NCBI RefSeq assembly: GCF_000170795.1
Contig: NZ_ABCM01000005.1
Location: 248,001 to 312,000 of the forward strand
Length of the DNA: 64,000 nucleotides
Reading direction: 5' to 3'
Source: Pedobacter sp. BAL39
GTDB taxonomy: Bacteria > Bacteroidota > Bacteroidia > Sphingobacteriales > Sphingobacteriaceae
The notes beneath the pieces were generated by a model. It worked only from the letters and a program-made list of their open reading frames with translations. It had not been told where the DNA came from and searched no databases. Position numbers and translations under genes: made by a program. Below, piece after piece: positions 25,936 to 36,000 of the stretch (within the stretch, counting starts at the first letter, position 1; every line of letters starts with the position of its first letter).

Positions 25936-27231
25936 TTATACAATATCTGGTATGGGCGTGACGGTCTTGGCCGCCGCCTCCGACTCGTGATCCATTGATT
26001 CGGTTATTAACCTGCCTTTTCTAATGATGTCTTTGGCTACCCAGAAAGAGCTGAGCTGCAATACAGCAACAATAATAATCGCATAACGCAGGGCAACTTC
26101 ATTAGAAAAATAATAGGCCAGCAACAAGAATGTTCCAGCTCCGGTAAGCCTGCCCAGATACAGTCCGCCTTCATGATTCAGGATATAGGCAAACTCACTC
26201 CTCTTTTCTTTTTTCGTGAGGATGTCAATCACACTAAACTGAATGGGAAAATAAGCCAGGTCCAGCAGCGGTTTTGCCAGCAGCAGGAACAGCATGAAAA
26301 GGATCACCCCGGTTTCATTAAACAGGATACCATTGATCAGGGCAGCAATGGTGAACAGGACCAGGCCCGTTCCGAAGACATAGATCCGGTGTTCAGGCCC
26401 GGTCTTGCGGCCAATGATATACATCAGGATGGCGGCAAAAATCGCCCCAACGGACTGTGCCGTGCCCAGCGCGCCCTCCTTGCCCAGCAGCAACATAATG
26501 AGCATCGCCGGGGCGGTCACCAGAAAGCCCTGCACCAGACCTTTCAATACCGCCAGGAACATCAGTTTGTTCCAGTAGGGGTCGAACTTAAAATAAAGGA
26601 ATTTTTTATTGATGGGATTCGTAAATTTCCCCGTGAAACACATCACAGAGGCCCCTACAGTAATGGCAAAAACGATTCCGGTCACAATTTTATAGGCAAG
26701 CTTGGCATCTCCATGATTGCCGGAAACTTCAATAAACCAGCCGATGAGTACTGGAATTACAACGGCGATGATGGTATAAAAGAAAGTCTCCAGCCCATAA
26801 TAGTAATTTCTGTTTTTATCATCTGTCATTGCCAGTGCCAGGAAGTCCCTGTTTGCCCAGTAAAAGCCAAAGGACATGCCCATCACGATCCCTGCAATCC
26901 CAATTCCCATAATATCAAGAGTCTTCAAAGACATCATGATCATCATCGACACCCCGCTGAGGATCATTCCCAGGGAGTACAAGGTCTTAATCGGAAAACG
27001 GTTAAGCAGCCAGCCGTTAATCAGGAAAGTCAGTGGGATCCCCGTATAAATGGTCAGCTGATAGACAACTACCTTCACTGGGTCATTAGAGCTGCGCATG
27101 ACGTAGGCCGCAACAAAAATGTCGATCACGGGAAGTACAATGCTGTAGATCATGTTGGTGAGCGTGAGTACCTTGAAGTTATGTGACTGCGATTTAAAGT
27201 GAGCAATCTCTGTTTTTAGCTTAGCGATCAT
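25936..27231 (-). CDS. MFS transporter of the GH130 locus
   Basis: A 431-residue inner-membrane protein with about 12 membrane segments, of the major facilitator superfamily. Segments include IYSIVLPVIDIFVAAYVM at the N terminus, GIAGIVMGMSFGFYWANRDFLAL in helix 4, and FTIAALINGILF and LFMLFLLLAKPLLDLAYFPIQFSVIDIL in the second half. A cytoplasmic loop (KFTNPINKKFLYFKFDPYWNKLM) joins the two halves. Its start overlaps the GH130 stop by 11 bp, so the two are translationally coupled. I infer that it imports the oligosaccharide that GH130 then cleaves in the cytoplasm. Substrate is not readable from sequence. Confidence 0.85.
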   Translation of the reverse strand: MIAKLKTEIAHFKSQSHNFKVLTLTNMIYSIVLPVIDIFVAAYVMRSSNDPVKVVVYQLTIYTGIPLTFLINGWLLNRFPIKTLYSLGMILSGVSMMIMMSLKTLDIMGIGIAGIVMGMSFGFYWANRDFLALAMTDDKNRNYYYGLETFFYTIIAVVIPVLIGWFIEVSGNHGDAKLAYKIVTGIVFAITVGASVMCFTGKFTNPINKKFLYFKFDPYWNKLMFLAVLKGLVQGFLVTAPAMLIMLLLGKEGALGTAQSVGAIFAAILMYIIGRKTGPEHRIYVFGTGLVLFTIAALINGILFNETGVILFMLFLLLAKPLLDLAYFPIQFSVIDILTKKEKRSEFAYILNHEGGLYLGRLTGAGTFLLLAYYFSNEVALRYAIIIVAVLQLSSFWVAKDIIRKGRLITESMDHESEAAAKTVTPIPDIV

Positions 27232-28279
27232 GACTATAGGTTAAGGAGCTGAGCAACTCAGCGATAGAAAATTTAGCCCCGCAGACGAATTCATCCGCAG
27301 CACCATAATAAATGGTCAGCTCATCGCCGTTTACCACATGGCCATTGGTAAAGACCACATGTCCGAAGAAACCACTGGTCTCGTATTCGGCAGTAGGCAC
27401 CATAATCGGGTCATCGGTCCTCGCCAGCACTTTTGTGGGATCATCAAGATCTAACAGAAAAGCGCCCAGGCAGTACCGGTGACCTGCATCCGCACCATGG
27501 TAAATCTCCAGCCAGCCCTGATCAGTTTTTATGGGAGCAGCTCCTGCACCCACACGGGCGCTGTCCCAGCTCCCCTCCCTGGTTCTGATGATACACTGAT
27601 GTTTGCCCCAATAGATGCCATCCGGGGACTCTGCAATCCAGATGTAGTTGCCCCCCAGGTCTACACTGCTCGGACGGTGCAAGGCATAGTATTTTCCATT
27701 GATGCGTTCTTCAAAGATTGCACAGTCTTTATTATGCGGTGGAATGATCATCCCTTCGGATGCAAACTGCTTCCAGTCTTTGGTGGTACGCAGGCCGACA
27801 CCTACCCCCTGGCCAGACACCGCAGTGTAGGTAAGGTGATAAGTCCCTTCAATCAGGCTCACGCGGCAGTCTTCCACGCCAAAGGCTTCCTGCGTCGTCT
27901 CGCCCTGGAGGTAGGGATATCCCTCAGGCTCATAAAAATGAATGCCATCATCGCTGCATAACATACGAAGGTGTGAAAGGGTAGTGAGGTAGTCAACACC
28001 CTTATAGCGGATGACACGTGGATCACCGGCATCAAGATCGGGGTCAGCGGTAGCAATTTCTATAATTTCAATGCCATCACCGGTAAGCACAGGAAAGGAA
28101 ATGATGCCCTCCTGTTGTGCGGGTCGCTCCGCCACGCGCACCAGCAGCCAGGTTTTGTTTTCAAAGGTAAATACTCCTGGATTGAGGAGACAGGTAATTT
28201 CCAGTCCTTCGCGGCTTGGGTTTAAGTCTTTGGGAGACAGGAGTGGGTTCTGGGTAAATCTTAGGGCTTGATCTGTCAT
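27221..28279 (-). CDS. GH130 beta-mannoside phosphorylase/hydrolase
   Basis: A five-bladed-propeller enzyme of family GH130, which either phosphorolyses beta-mannosides (mannosyl-glucose, 1,4- or 1,2-mannobiose) or hydrolyses beta-1,2-mannosides. Visible: FGVEDCRV with the candidate catalytic acid Asp137, NKDCAIFEERINGKYYALHRP (about 183-203), SARVGAGAAPIKTDQGWLEIYHG (about 240-262), and the ending YYGAADEFVCGAKFS. There is no signal peptide, so it is cytoplasmic, which together with the coupled MFS gene favours import of an intact disaccharide followed by phosphorolysis. The usual proline after Glu-Asp is Cys here. I did not resolve the phosphate-binding residues, so phosphorylase versus hydrolase stays open. 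Confidence 0.88.
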   Translation of the reverse strand: MTDQALRFTQNPLLSPKDLNPSREGLEITCLLNPGVFTFENKTWLLVRVAERPAQQEGIISFPVLTGDGIEIIEIATADPDLDAGDPRVIRYKGVDYLTTLSHLRMLCSDDGIHFYEPEGYPYLQGETTQEAFGVEDCRVSLIEGTYHLTYTAVSGQGVGVGLRTTKDWKQFASEGMIIPPHNKDCAIFEERINGKYYALHRPSSVDLGGNYIWIAESPDGIYWGKHQCIIRTREGSWDSARVGAGAAPIKTDQGWLEIYHGADAGHRYCLGAFLLDLDDPTKVLARTDDPIMVPTAEYETSGFFGHVVFTNGHVVNGDELTIYYGAADEFVCGAKFSIAELLSSLTYSHDR

Positions 28280-28302
28280 CTGAATTAGTTTATCGTTCGT
28301 TC

Positions 28303-28353
28303 AAAAAAGGTCATGAGGGTTCCCTGAAGCCCGATACCAGGCTCCGGGAACCC
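28303..28353 (-). terminator. Intercistronic hairpin with U-run after susD
   Basis: GGGTTCCC (28317-28324) pairs with GGGAACCC (28346-28353), with an inner AGCC/GGCT pairing. On the minus-strand transcript the stem is followed after about 8 bases by six U residues (28303-28308). It lies between susD and the GH130 gene. It probably acts as a partial terminator that keeps susCD mRNA more abundant than the downstream genes. Confidence 0.55.
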
Positions 28354-28365
28354 ACTTAGAAATAG

Positions 28366-29850
28366 TTAGTATCCTGTATTCTGCACAATTCCTTTTCCGG
28401 ATTTATCGACCTCACCCTGCGGTACAGGGTACAGGTAATTGTGGTCCTGGAAATTCTTGCCGAGTGCTGTAAGTACAGTTTTTGCCGTTTTCCAACGCTT
28501 AAGATCGTTCAGGCGTTGTGCTTCAAAACCAAGCTCTACACGACGCTCCTGCATGAGCCACCCTTGGATCTGAGCCTTATCCGTTGTTGAAGGCCTGTCG
28601 GGCAAGGTCCCAGCCGGGGCATTGCCCCCGCCAGCAATAGCTGAGGTACGGGCACGTGTCCTCACCTGATTGATGAGGGCAATTGCATTACCATAGGCTG
28701 CAGTCTCATTATATGCTTCAGCTTTCCAAAGCAATACATCGGCCATGCGGATCATGATTTTGTTGCTCGGTCCATCATCATTTCCCTTATTTACACCATT
28801 GAGGGTCCCCAATAATTTGTTTACATTTTTATCTGCCACATTGACCGTATAGGCAAGCCTCGGATCATTCGGCTCAAATGCATTGATAAAATCTGTCGTT
28901 GGCGCGAAAAAGCCCCAGTCCAGCAATGCGCTGATGCCGTTTCCTTTTCTAACAGTTTGTCCGGAGATGTGGTCGTACGCAAAGATGACTTCATTGTCCA
29001 GAAATTCTTTGTCGACAGCAAAATTGTCAAAGTAATTTGCATTTAGGCTATAAAAGTTTGTTCCTTCCAGCTCCGTAACCAGAGAGATCACATCTGCCCA
29101 GCGCTGGTTATACAATGCTACTTTAGCCTGAAGCGCAATTACGGCACCCTTAGATACCCGCCACTTTTCGGTGGTGCTGGAGAACTTCGCAGCAGGCAGT
29201 GCAGTCTTGGCTTTAGACAGGTCATCATTGATCAATGCCCAGGCTTCAGACTGCGGTACTGTCTTGGCTACTTCATAAGCATCATTGAAAGTAGTCAGCG
29301 GTTTTGTAATGATGGGCACATCGCCGAAATTATTCACCAGGTCAAAGTAGTAGTAGGCCCTCAGAAAATAAGCTTCCCCCAGCAGACGGTTTCTTAAGGT
29401 AGCATCCATTCCTACTTTGGCCACAAGCGCATCGTCGGTAAGGTAGCTCAGCGCCAGATTGGCTTTAGAGATCCCCTGATAATTGAAGGCCCAGATGCCA
29501 TTGAACCCTCCATTCTCCGCAGTAAACCTGAACGCAGCGATATCATCCATCCAGGGCTGATCACCATCCGGATTCCACTTTTTCTGAACATCACCACCTG
29601 CAATGTCCTGAAGAATAATATCGGGTCTTATTACCTTGCCGCCGGCCCAGTCCCAGTTTCCCATCAGGTTCAGCGTATACGACAGCATCCGGTATGAGGC
29701 GTCTACCGCAGAGGTTACCGTGTTGAGGGTCGGTTCAGTGCTCACCTGCTCAGGGGTGATCAAACCAATCGGATCTTTATAAAGTTCTTTTTTGCAACCT
29801 GCAGCAAACATCAGTGTGACCGCAAACAGGGATATATATAATCGTTTCAT
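28366..29850 (-). CDS. susD: SusD/RagB-type glycan-binding lipoprotein
   Basis: Surface lipoprotein lid of the SusCD glycan importer. It has the signal and lipobox LFAVTLMFAAGC with the lipidated cysteine at about residue 19, then an N-terminal SusD-like part (TPEQVSTEPTLNTVTSAVDASYRMLSY), helical TPR-like segments including LGEAYFLRAYYYFDLVNNFGDVPI (the classic SusD RAxxYF..L...FG.VP motif), and the C-terminal RagB part with MADVLLWKAEAYNE, IALINQVRTRAR and ERRVELGFEAQRLNDLKRW. Length (about 494) is typical. I use the ATG at 29850; a longer frame would overlap the end of susC. It follows susC by 13 bp. Confidence 0.95.
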   Translation of the reverse strand: MKRLYISLFAVTLMFAAGCKKELYKDPIGLITPEQVSTEPTLNTVTSAVDASYRMLSYTLNLMGNWDWAGGKVIRPDIILQDIAGGDVQKKWNPDGDQPWMDDIAAFRFTAENGGFNGIWAFNYQGISKANLALSYLTDDALVAKVGMDATLRNRLLGEAYFLRAYYYFDLVNNFGDVPIITKPLTTFNDAYEVAKTVPQSEAWALINDDLSKAKTALPAAKFSSTTEKWRVSKGAVIALQAKVALYNQRWADVISLVTELEGTNFYSLNANYFDNFAVDKEFLDNEVIFAYDHISGQTVRKGNGISALLDWGFFAPTTDFINAFEPNDPRLAYTVNVADKNVNKLLGTLNGVNKGNDDGPSNKIMIRMADVLLWKAEAYNETAAYGNAIALINQVRTRARTSAIAGGGNAPAGTLPDRPSTTDKAQIQGWLMQERRVELGFEAQRLNDLKRWKTAKTVLTALGKNFQDHNYLYPVPQGEVDKSGKGIVQNTGY

Positions 29851-29863
29851 CTGAATATCGTTT

Positions 29864-32800
29864 TTAAAATTTAACATTTACACCAAAAAGGAAGGCACGT
29901 GACTGCGGGTAGGTTCCCATGTCAATCTGATCTACTGATTCCGGGTCCAGGCCCGTGTAGTTCGTACTGGTATACAGGTTTTGTCCTGATACATAAACCC
30001 TTACATCCTGCAATCCCAACTTCTTATTTTTGATCATTGACCCGAAAGAATATCCGAGCTCCACATTTTTGATCCTGAAGTAGGATGCATCCTCCACATA
30101 TAGGCTGGATACCCTGCTCGTCCCAGTATCAGTGGTACTCACCCTGGGCATGGTGTTGGAAGTACCAGGACCTGTCCAGCTGTTCAGCACCATAGTCGAT
30201 GAGTTGAACGGACGGGTATCAAAATTGGTGATCTTCTTGGCGTCGTTATATTTATCTACCCCCTGAACACCCTGCATAAATACAGAAAGGTCAAAGCCTT
30301 TGTAACTTCCGGAGAGGTTCATCCCATAAGACACCTTAGGAATTGGATTACCCAGGAAAGTACGGTCATTATCATTGATCTGACCATCACCGTTCAGGTC
30401 AGCAAATTTGATATCTCCCGGTACCTGATTCGGGTTGGTCGTGCCATACAAATGTTGCGACACCTCTGCTGCAGTTTGATAGATGCCCTCCATACGATAG
30501 CCGAAGAAGGCGTTCAACGGTTGTCCCGGAACAGTCCGGGTAAAAGGTCCACTTAGGGTAGGCAAATTAGGGTGTAACTGTAACACCTCATTGTTCAATG
30601 TTGCCATATTTCCATTAATACTGTAATTGAAATCGCCAATACGGTTACGATAGTTTGCAGAGAACTCGAATCCTTTGTTCCTCACCTTGCCCGCATTTAC
30701 ATAGGTGGGACTTACTGAGCCTACCATCTCCGGCAGGCTGAGCTGCAGCAGGATACCTGAGGTGTTCTTGATAAAATAATCAGCGGAGAAAGACAGGTTG
30801 TTGTTGAGAAAACCAAAGTCCAGGCCAATATTATGCTGCGAGGTGGTTTCCCATTTCAGGTCGGGATTACCATAGCGGTTCAACGAATAACCATCGCCGT
30901 CTTTAATCATTGTACTCAGGTAAGCATAATTGGGAATCTGCTGATTGCCGAGCTTTCCCGTGCTGGCGCGGAGCTTCAGGTTGGAAATCCAGGAAGCCTC
31001 TTTCAGGAAAGACTCCTGGGAAATCACCCAGCCTGCGGATACAGAAGGGAAATACCCCCATTGGTTGTTCTCCCCAAATCGTGAAGATGCATCTGCACGA
31101 AGATTGGCGGTAAGCATATAACGGGCATCATACTCATACGTTACAGAACCAAATAAAGAGAAGAGTGCCCATTCGCCGGCATTCCCCCCATTCCAGAGGT
31201 CCGCAGCTGTGCCTCCGAAGTCTATGTACTGAAAGCTGCCAGAGGTATAGTCATATCTGGCACGTGAGGCAGATATTGCAGAAGAGGTATTTTTGATGTA
31301 TTCAGATCCCACCAATGCATTTATGGAATGTTTACCAATGGTTTTCACATAGTTCAGCGTATTGTTCCAGGTAAGGTTCAACTCCTGTCCACGCTCTTCG
31401 TTTAAGCCATTGGGCCTGTTCTGGCGCCCCATGCCTTTGCCCACATCTAAGCTGCCACCCCCACCGTCATCATCACCGAAGTTCTGAAGAAAACGTTTGT
31501 TGTGCAGAAAGTTCAGGTCAACACCCAGGTTTGTTCTTAATGTCAGCGACTTATCGCCCAGAAATGCGTACTGCGCATAGGCATTACCGAATGTTTTCAC
31601 ATTGTTTCTTTTGTCATTTGCATAGTAGGCAAGTGCAATAGGATTTGATGACCGCTCAAAATAAGGATTCCAGCCGCCATTGCTGTTGTTGTTGGCATAA
31701 AAAGGCAGGTCTGTAAAAGGATCATTTGCCTTATAAGTAGGATCCGAAGGATCTTTATAAACCGATAATAACGGTGGCCTCAGAAGTGCGTGACGGATGA
31801 TGCCTGGCGCATCTCCTTTCGACGACAACCAGTCCTGCCTTGCCGAAGACATCTGAAAATTGGTTCCCATCTTAAACCTGTCAGTCAGGTTGGCATTGAT
31901 GTTCGCGCGGAAGTTAAAACGCTCATACTGGTCATTGTCGTACACCACAATTCCGTTCTGTTTATAATAGGCGCCAGACAACAGGTACTGCACCTTTTCA
32001 CTGCCCCCGCTTGCGGTAAGCTGTGCACTCTGCGACCTTCCGGTTTCAAAAAGCTCATCCAGCCAGTCCGTATCTGCCAGGTCTGTCCTGCTTTTCGCTG
32101 CCGTGTATGGGTTTGCACCTGCATTTCCTCCATTGATCCACGCGCGCTCCTGTTTATCCAGATATTGTGCTGTGTTTAGCAAGGTGGGCAGGTTTGTTAC
32201 CTGCTGAATGCCATTAAAGTAATTCAGCTCCAACGATGAGCGGTCAACTGCGCCCTGTTTTGTCGTAATCACCACCACACCCCCGGCAGCCCTGGAACCA
32301 TAAATAGAAGCAGAAGCGGCGTCTTTCAGGACGGTGAGGGTTTTAATATCTGATGGATTTAAAAAGGAAATATCTTTGGTAGGCGTGCCGTCCACCACAA
32401 AAAGCGGACTGTTATCGCCAATGGTTCCTTCACCACGAATGCGGATGTTGATCGGATCACCAGGAGCGCCCGTGCTCTGCGTCACCTGCACGCCGGACAC
32501 CTGGCCCTGCAACATCTGCGACACGTCAGCCACGCGGCGTTTCTGCCCGTCCTCCATATTTAGTGTGCCCACCGCACCGGAAATAGATCCTTTACGCTGC
32601 GAAGTGTAACCTACCACCACCACCTCATTCAGGTCAGACGTGCTCGGCTTGAGCGAAACATTCAATACGGCGTTCGTCGTATATGGCAGCGTAACACTGT
32701 TATAGCCAACATAGCTAAACACGAGCGAAGCTCCACCTTCAGCGCGAAGTGTAATGCTGTAGTTACCGTTCACATCGGTAGAAGTTTTATTGGTTGTATT

Positions 32801-32944
32801 TAACTGTTGGATGACCACCCCCGGGAAGGGCTGATTACTTTCATCGGTCACCTTTCCTGTAAGTTTGGTCTGGGCCAGGACACTGAAGCCTGAAAATACC
32901 ATGAGTAGTACTAAACCCAAAGCGAAGTGTAGCTTTCTTTTCAT
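29864..32944 (-). CDS. susC: SusC/RagA TonB-dependent outer-membrane transporter
   Basis: TonB-dependent outer-membrane pore that takes up an oligosaccharide with its SusD partner. After the signal peptide (LHFALGLVLLMVFSGFSVLAQ) comes the carboxypeptidase-regulatory-like domain LTGKVTDESNQPFPGVVIQ (about 26-110), then the TonB box region VVVVGYTSQRKGSISGAVGTL, the plug with VSQMLQGQVSGVQVTQSTGAPGDPINIRIRGEGTIGDNSPLFVVDG (about 140-190) and the barrel to the end (FLFGVNVKF). The size of 1026 is typical, and no STN domain is present, so it is not a FecA-type anti-sigma-coupled variant; regulation should come from the adjacent HTCS. A -7 promoter box and repeated operator-like sequences lie just upstream. 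Confidence 0.96.
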   Translation of the reverse strand: MKRKLHFALGLVLLMVFSGFSVLAQTKLTGKVTDESNQPFPGVVIQQLNTTNKTSTDVNGNYSITLRAEGGASLVFSYVGYNSVTLPYTTNAVLNVSLKPSTSDLNEVVVVGYTSQRKGSISGAVGTLNMEDGQKRRVADVSQMLQGQVSGVQVTQSTGAPGDPINIRIRGEGTIGDNSPLFVVDGTPTKDISFLNPSDIKTLTVLKDAASASIYGSRAAGGVVVITTKQGAVDRSSLELNYFNGIQQVTNLPTLLNTAQYLDKQERAWINGGNAGANPYTAAKSRTDLADTDWLDELFETGRSQSAQLTASGGSEKVQYLLSGAYYKQNGIVVYDNDQYERFNFRANINANLTDRFKMGTNFQMSSARQDWLSSKGDAPGIIRHALLRPPLLSVYKDPSDPTYKANDPFTDLPFYANNNSNGGWNPYFERSSNPIALAYYANDKRNNVKTFGNAYAQYAFLGDKSLTLRTNLGVDLNFLHNKRFLQNFGDDDGGGGSLDVGKGMGRQNRPNGLNEERGQELNLTWNNTLNYVKTIGKHSINALVGSEYIKNTSSAISASRARYDYTSGSFQYIDFGGTAADLWNGGNAGEWALFSLFGSVTYEYDARYMLTANLRADASSRFGENNQWGYFPSVSAGWVISQESFLKEASWISNLKLRASTGKLGNQQIPNYAYLSTMIKDGDGYSLNRYGNPDLKWETTSQHNIGLDFGFLNNNLSFSADYFIKNTSGILLQLSLPEMVGSVSPTYVNAGKVRNKGFEFSANYRNRIGDFNYSINGNMATLNNEVLQLHPNLPTLSGPFTRTVPGQPLNAFFGYRMEGIYQTAAEVSQHLYGTTNPNQVPGDIKFADLNGDGQINDNDRTFLGNPIPKVSYGMNLSGSYKGFDLSVFMQGVQGVDKYNDAKKITNFDTRPFNSSTMVLNSWTGPGTSNTMPRVSTTDTGTSRVSSLYVEDASYFRIKNVELGYSFGSMIKNKKLGLQDVRVYVSGQNLYTSTNYTGLDPESVDQIDMGTYPQSRAFLFGVNVKF

Positions 32945-32966
32945 CTGTGATTATATTTGGATAGAG

Positions 32967-32974
32967 CAAATGTA
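32967..32974 (-). promoter_or_regulatory. Predicted susC promoter
   Basis: CAAATGTA on the plus strand reads TACATTTG on the minus strand, an exact TAnnTTTG -7 box about 22 bp before the susC ATG. There is no good TTTG at -33, which fits a promoter that needs an activator. Confidence 0.6.
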
Positions 32975-33005
32975 TAGTGTATAGCCCCTTCAGGCAGTAC
33001 ACTAT
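32974..33005. promoter_or_regulatory. 8-bp inverted repeat in the susC control region
   Basis: ATAGTGTA (32974-32981) and TACACTAT (32998-33005) are exact inverted copies 16 bases apart. The first half touches the -7 box and the second overlaps the first of two direct repeats, so it may be part of the regulator's site. Confidence 0.45.
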
Positions 33006-33030
33006 AATTGCATTTTAGTTCACTATAATT
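33000..33030 (-). promoter_or_regulatory. Direct repeats spaced 21 bp, probable HTCS operator
   Basis: The 10-mer CACTATAATT occurs at 33000-33009 and again at 33021-33030, 21 bp from start to start, which is two turns of the helix. AraC-type proteins bind such same-face direct repeats. The copies lie about 25-55 bp upstream of the susC -7 box, where an activator would act; the distal copy overlaps the last codon of the HTCS gene. The match to the AraC domain of that protein is inferred from position. Confidence 0.55.
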
Positions 33031-36000
33031 ACAAAATGGGCGTATTTTCTTCGAAATACTGCTGACGGTACTCATTCGGTGCGCAACGGTAAATCTTTTT
33101 GAATTCCCTGAAGAAATAAGATTTGTTGTTGAAGCCCGTCCGGTAAAAGATCTCTGATACGGTATATTGGGAACTCAGGAGCATGTCGGCAGCATGCTTC
33201 AGTCTGATTCTCTTGATAAACTCTGCAGGTGTCATTCCGGCAAGAGATTTCAACCTCCGGTACAGCTGCATTTTACTGATGGATAGGGCATCCTCCAGCG
33301 TGGCCGCATTGAGGTCTGGCTCATTCAGGTTCTGCTCAATTGCTTTCAGCAGGGCCTCAAGGAACTGTTTATCCGCATCAGCGATATCAGCATCCATAAA
33401 CTGGTTGGTGATGTGCTGGTCTTTGATCAGGTGCTGCATACGCTCCTGGTAGTCAAGCAGCTTCCTGATCCTCACCTGCAGGTAATTGATTTGAAAAGGC
33501 TTGGGGATGTAGGCATCTGCACCAACCTCATATCCTTCTGTCTTATGGTCCTCTGTCCCTCTTGCAGAGAGGATCACAAAAGGGATCTGTGCCAGCGCCG
33601 GCGTCTGTTTAACGGCCCGGCACAGTTCAAGGCCGTCCATATCTGGCATCATGACATCACTGATGATGAGACTGGGCACTGTCTTCTGAAGAAACTGGAG
33701 TGCAGCTCGTCCATTGCCGGCCTCATAAATGATATAGTGTTCTTTCAACACATTACGAATCAGGAAGCGAAGTTCAGGCTCATCCTCAACAATGAGGACA
33801 CTTTGCCTGTTTTTCTGCTGAAGGTCGTCAATGAGACTGTTTTTATTTTCTTCTTCGGCACTCACCGCATCCGGGCGTTCGTGAACCTTCACCAACGACT
33901 CGTACAGCGATGATGGTGCTGAGGTAATCACCTCATCTTCCTTCCCCTCAAGGGCCACTGCCTCCAGCTTCATGCTGATGATAAAGTGAATCCATTCCCC
34001 CTCCAGCCGCACATCAATCGCCGCATCCATCAATGTAATCAGCTCCCGCGTGAAAGCGAGTCCTATGCCAGTGCTGAACTTTTCGCGCGACCGGTCATTG
34101 CTGACATAAAACTTGCTGAATATCTGCTCCAGATCTTCCTGACCCAGCATGCATCCGGAGTTGGACACCTCAATATAGAGCATTTTTGTTTCCTGTTGAC
34201 AGGTAGCCTTAAAAACTACCGTCTCTCCATTGCCAGAGTGTTTAAAGGCATTGGACAATAGGTTGTAAAGAATTTTTTCCAGTTTGTCTTTATCCACAAA
34301 TCCGGCCATCCCTTCTTGGATTTCCCTCAGATAGGTTTGATGATGCTGCTCACTCCCTTGTGTGAAAAGCACCGAGAGACTGTCCAGCATCTTGCTGATG
34401 TCTACATAATCGTCATTTCTCTTCAGGTAACCAGCCTCGGCCTTCCTGAACTCCAGCAACTGCTGAACAAGATACGTGAGCCGAGCGGTATGCTGATGCA
34501 CCAGTGAGATAAAATAGTTGTTTTCCCTGGTTTGCAGGAAGTGCTCCACAGACCCCATGATCATGGTCAGCGGTGTCTGGATCTCATGGGCAATATTGGT
34601 AAAGAAATTGAGCCGCTGCTGATGTTCCACCTCGTCTTTCTGCCTTAGCAGCGACTCCATCTGCAGCTGATATTTCATCTGAAGTTTATTTTTACGATAG
34701 GTGTGAAAAGCATATCCTGAAGCTATAATGACAACCAGGTACAGCAGGATTGCGGGATAGGTAAGCCAGAAATACTGATCCACCTGCAGCCTGAATACCC
34801 TGGTCCCCGTTGTCCACTCTCCCTCACCATCACTCCACCTGATGAGCAACGTATAATTTCCCGGGGGGATGTTACTTCTGGCGATGTTCCCACTGGAGGT
34901 GGAATAAGTCCATGTTTTATCCAGTCCCTCCAGCTTATAGGCAAACTCATTTTTGGCCTCGTTCAGGAAACTCATAGATTTGATGCTGAGCTGGAAAAAG
35001 TTATTCTTCCGTTCCAGCGTATATTCGGGAATGGCAGATGCCGATGGCTTAATCACCTGCAGCCTGTTTTCATCAATCGTCTGTCCTCCCATTTGTACGC
35101 GGGAGATCAGCAGGTTTGGCTGCAGCTGATCTCCCCGGATCTCCTCAGGCCTGAAATAGTTAAATCCATAAATGCCCCCGAAATAAAGTGTACCATTGCT
35201 GCTCTTCCATACTGCACCATCACTGAACTCATTGCTCTGCAGCCCCTCGCTTTCCCGAAAACTCGATACCGCCCCATTATCAGGGTTGAGCCTTGCAAGA
35301 CCTTTATTGGTGCTTAGCCAGATGTTCCCCGAATTGGCTTCCTCGATTGCATGAATGGTGTTGTTCGGCAGCCCCTCCTCCATCGTAAAACGTTTGAAGA
35401 CCGGCTGCTCACGTTTTGACTCCGAAGGGCTTAGCATATTGAGGCCGTAGCTCGTCCCGATCCACAGCCGACGCTGCTGGTCTTCATATAATGACAGGAC
35501 GTCATTATTGGAAAGGCTATTGGTATAGGTAAATGCTTTGAAGGTCTTGAATGTACCTTTTTGTTTATCCAGCACACTCAGTCCGCCATACCGGCAGGCA
35601 ATCCATAACCGGCCATCGCTCCCATTGCTCAGGGCATAAATGATGTTGTTGGCCAAACCATTGCCGGAATTGGACAGGTATTGTTTAAATTCCGTTACAG
35701 ACAATATTCCCTTTGGGTCCGCTGAGATCCTGAGGTGCACCAACCCACTTCCGCTGGTACCAATCCACAAGCTGCTGTCCCGATCCTGCAAAATGGCATA
35801 CACAGATCCAAAATCCGGTAACCGGGCAGTACCGCTCAATTCTCTCCAGCCGACAACACGCTTCCTGGATTCATCATATATGGTAATCCCCCGCCCATCT
35901 GTACCGATATAAACATAAGGTCCGTACCCTTTTAAGATGGCATAAACTGCGTTATTGTCCAATCCGTTAGTTGTATTTATGCCAGTGGTGACTGGTCTGC

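Noticed and set aside
26173..27186. A 337-codon open frame on the plus strand
   Set aside because: It is antisense to the MFS transporter gene, rich in His/Gln/Asn, has no domain and arises from the codon pattern of the hydrophobic protein.
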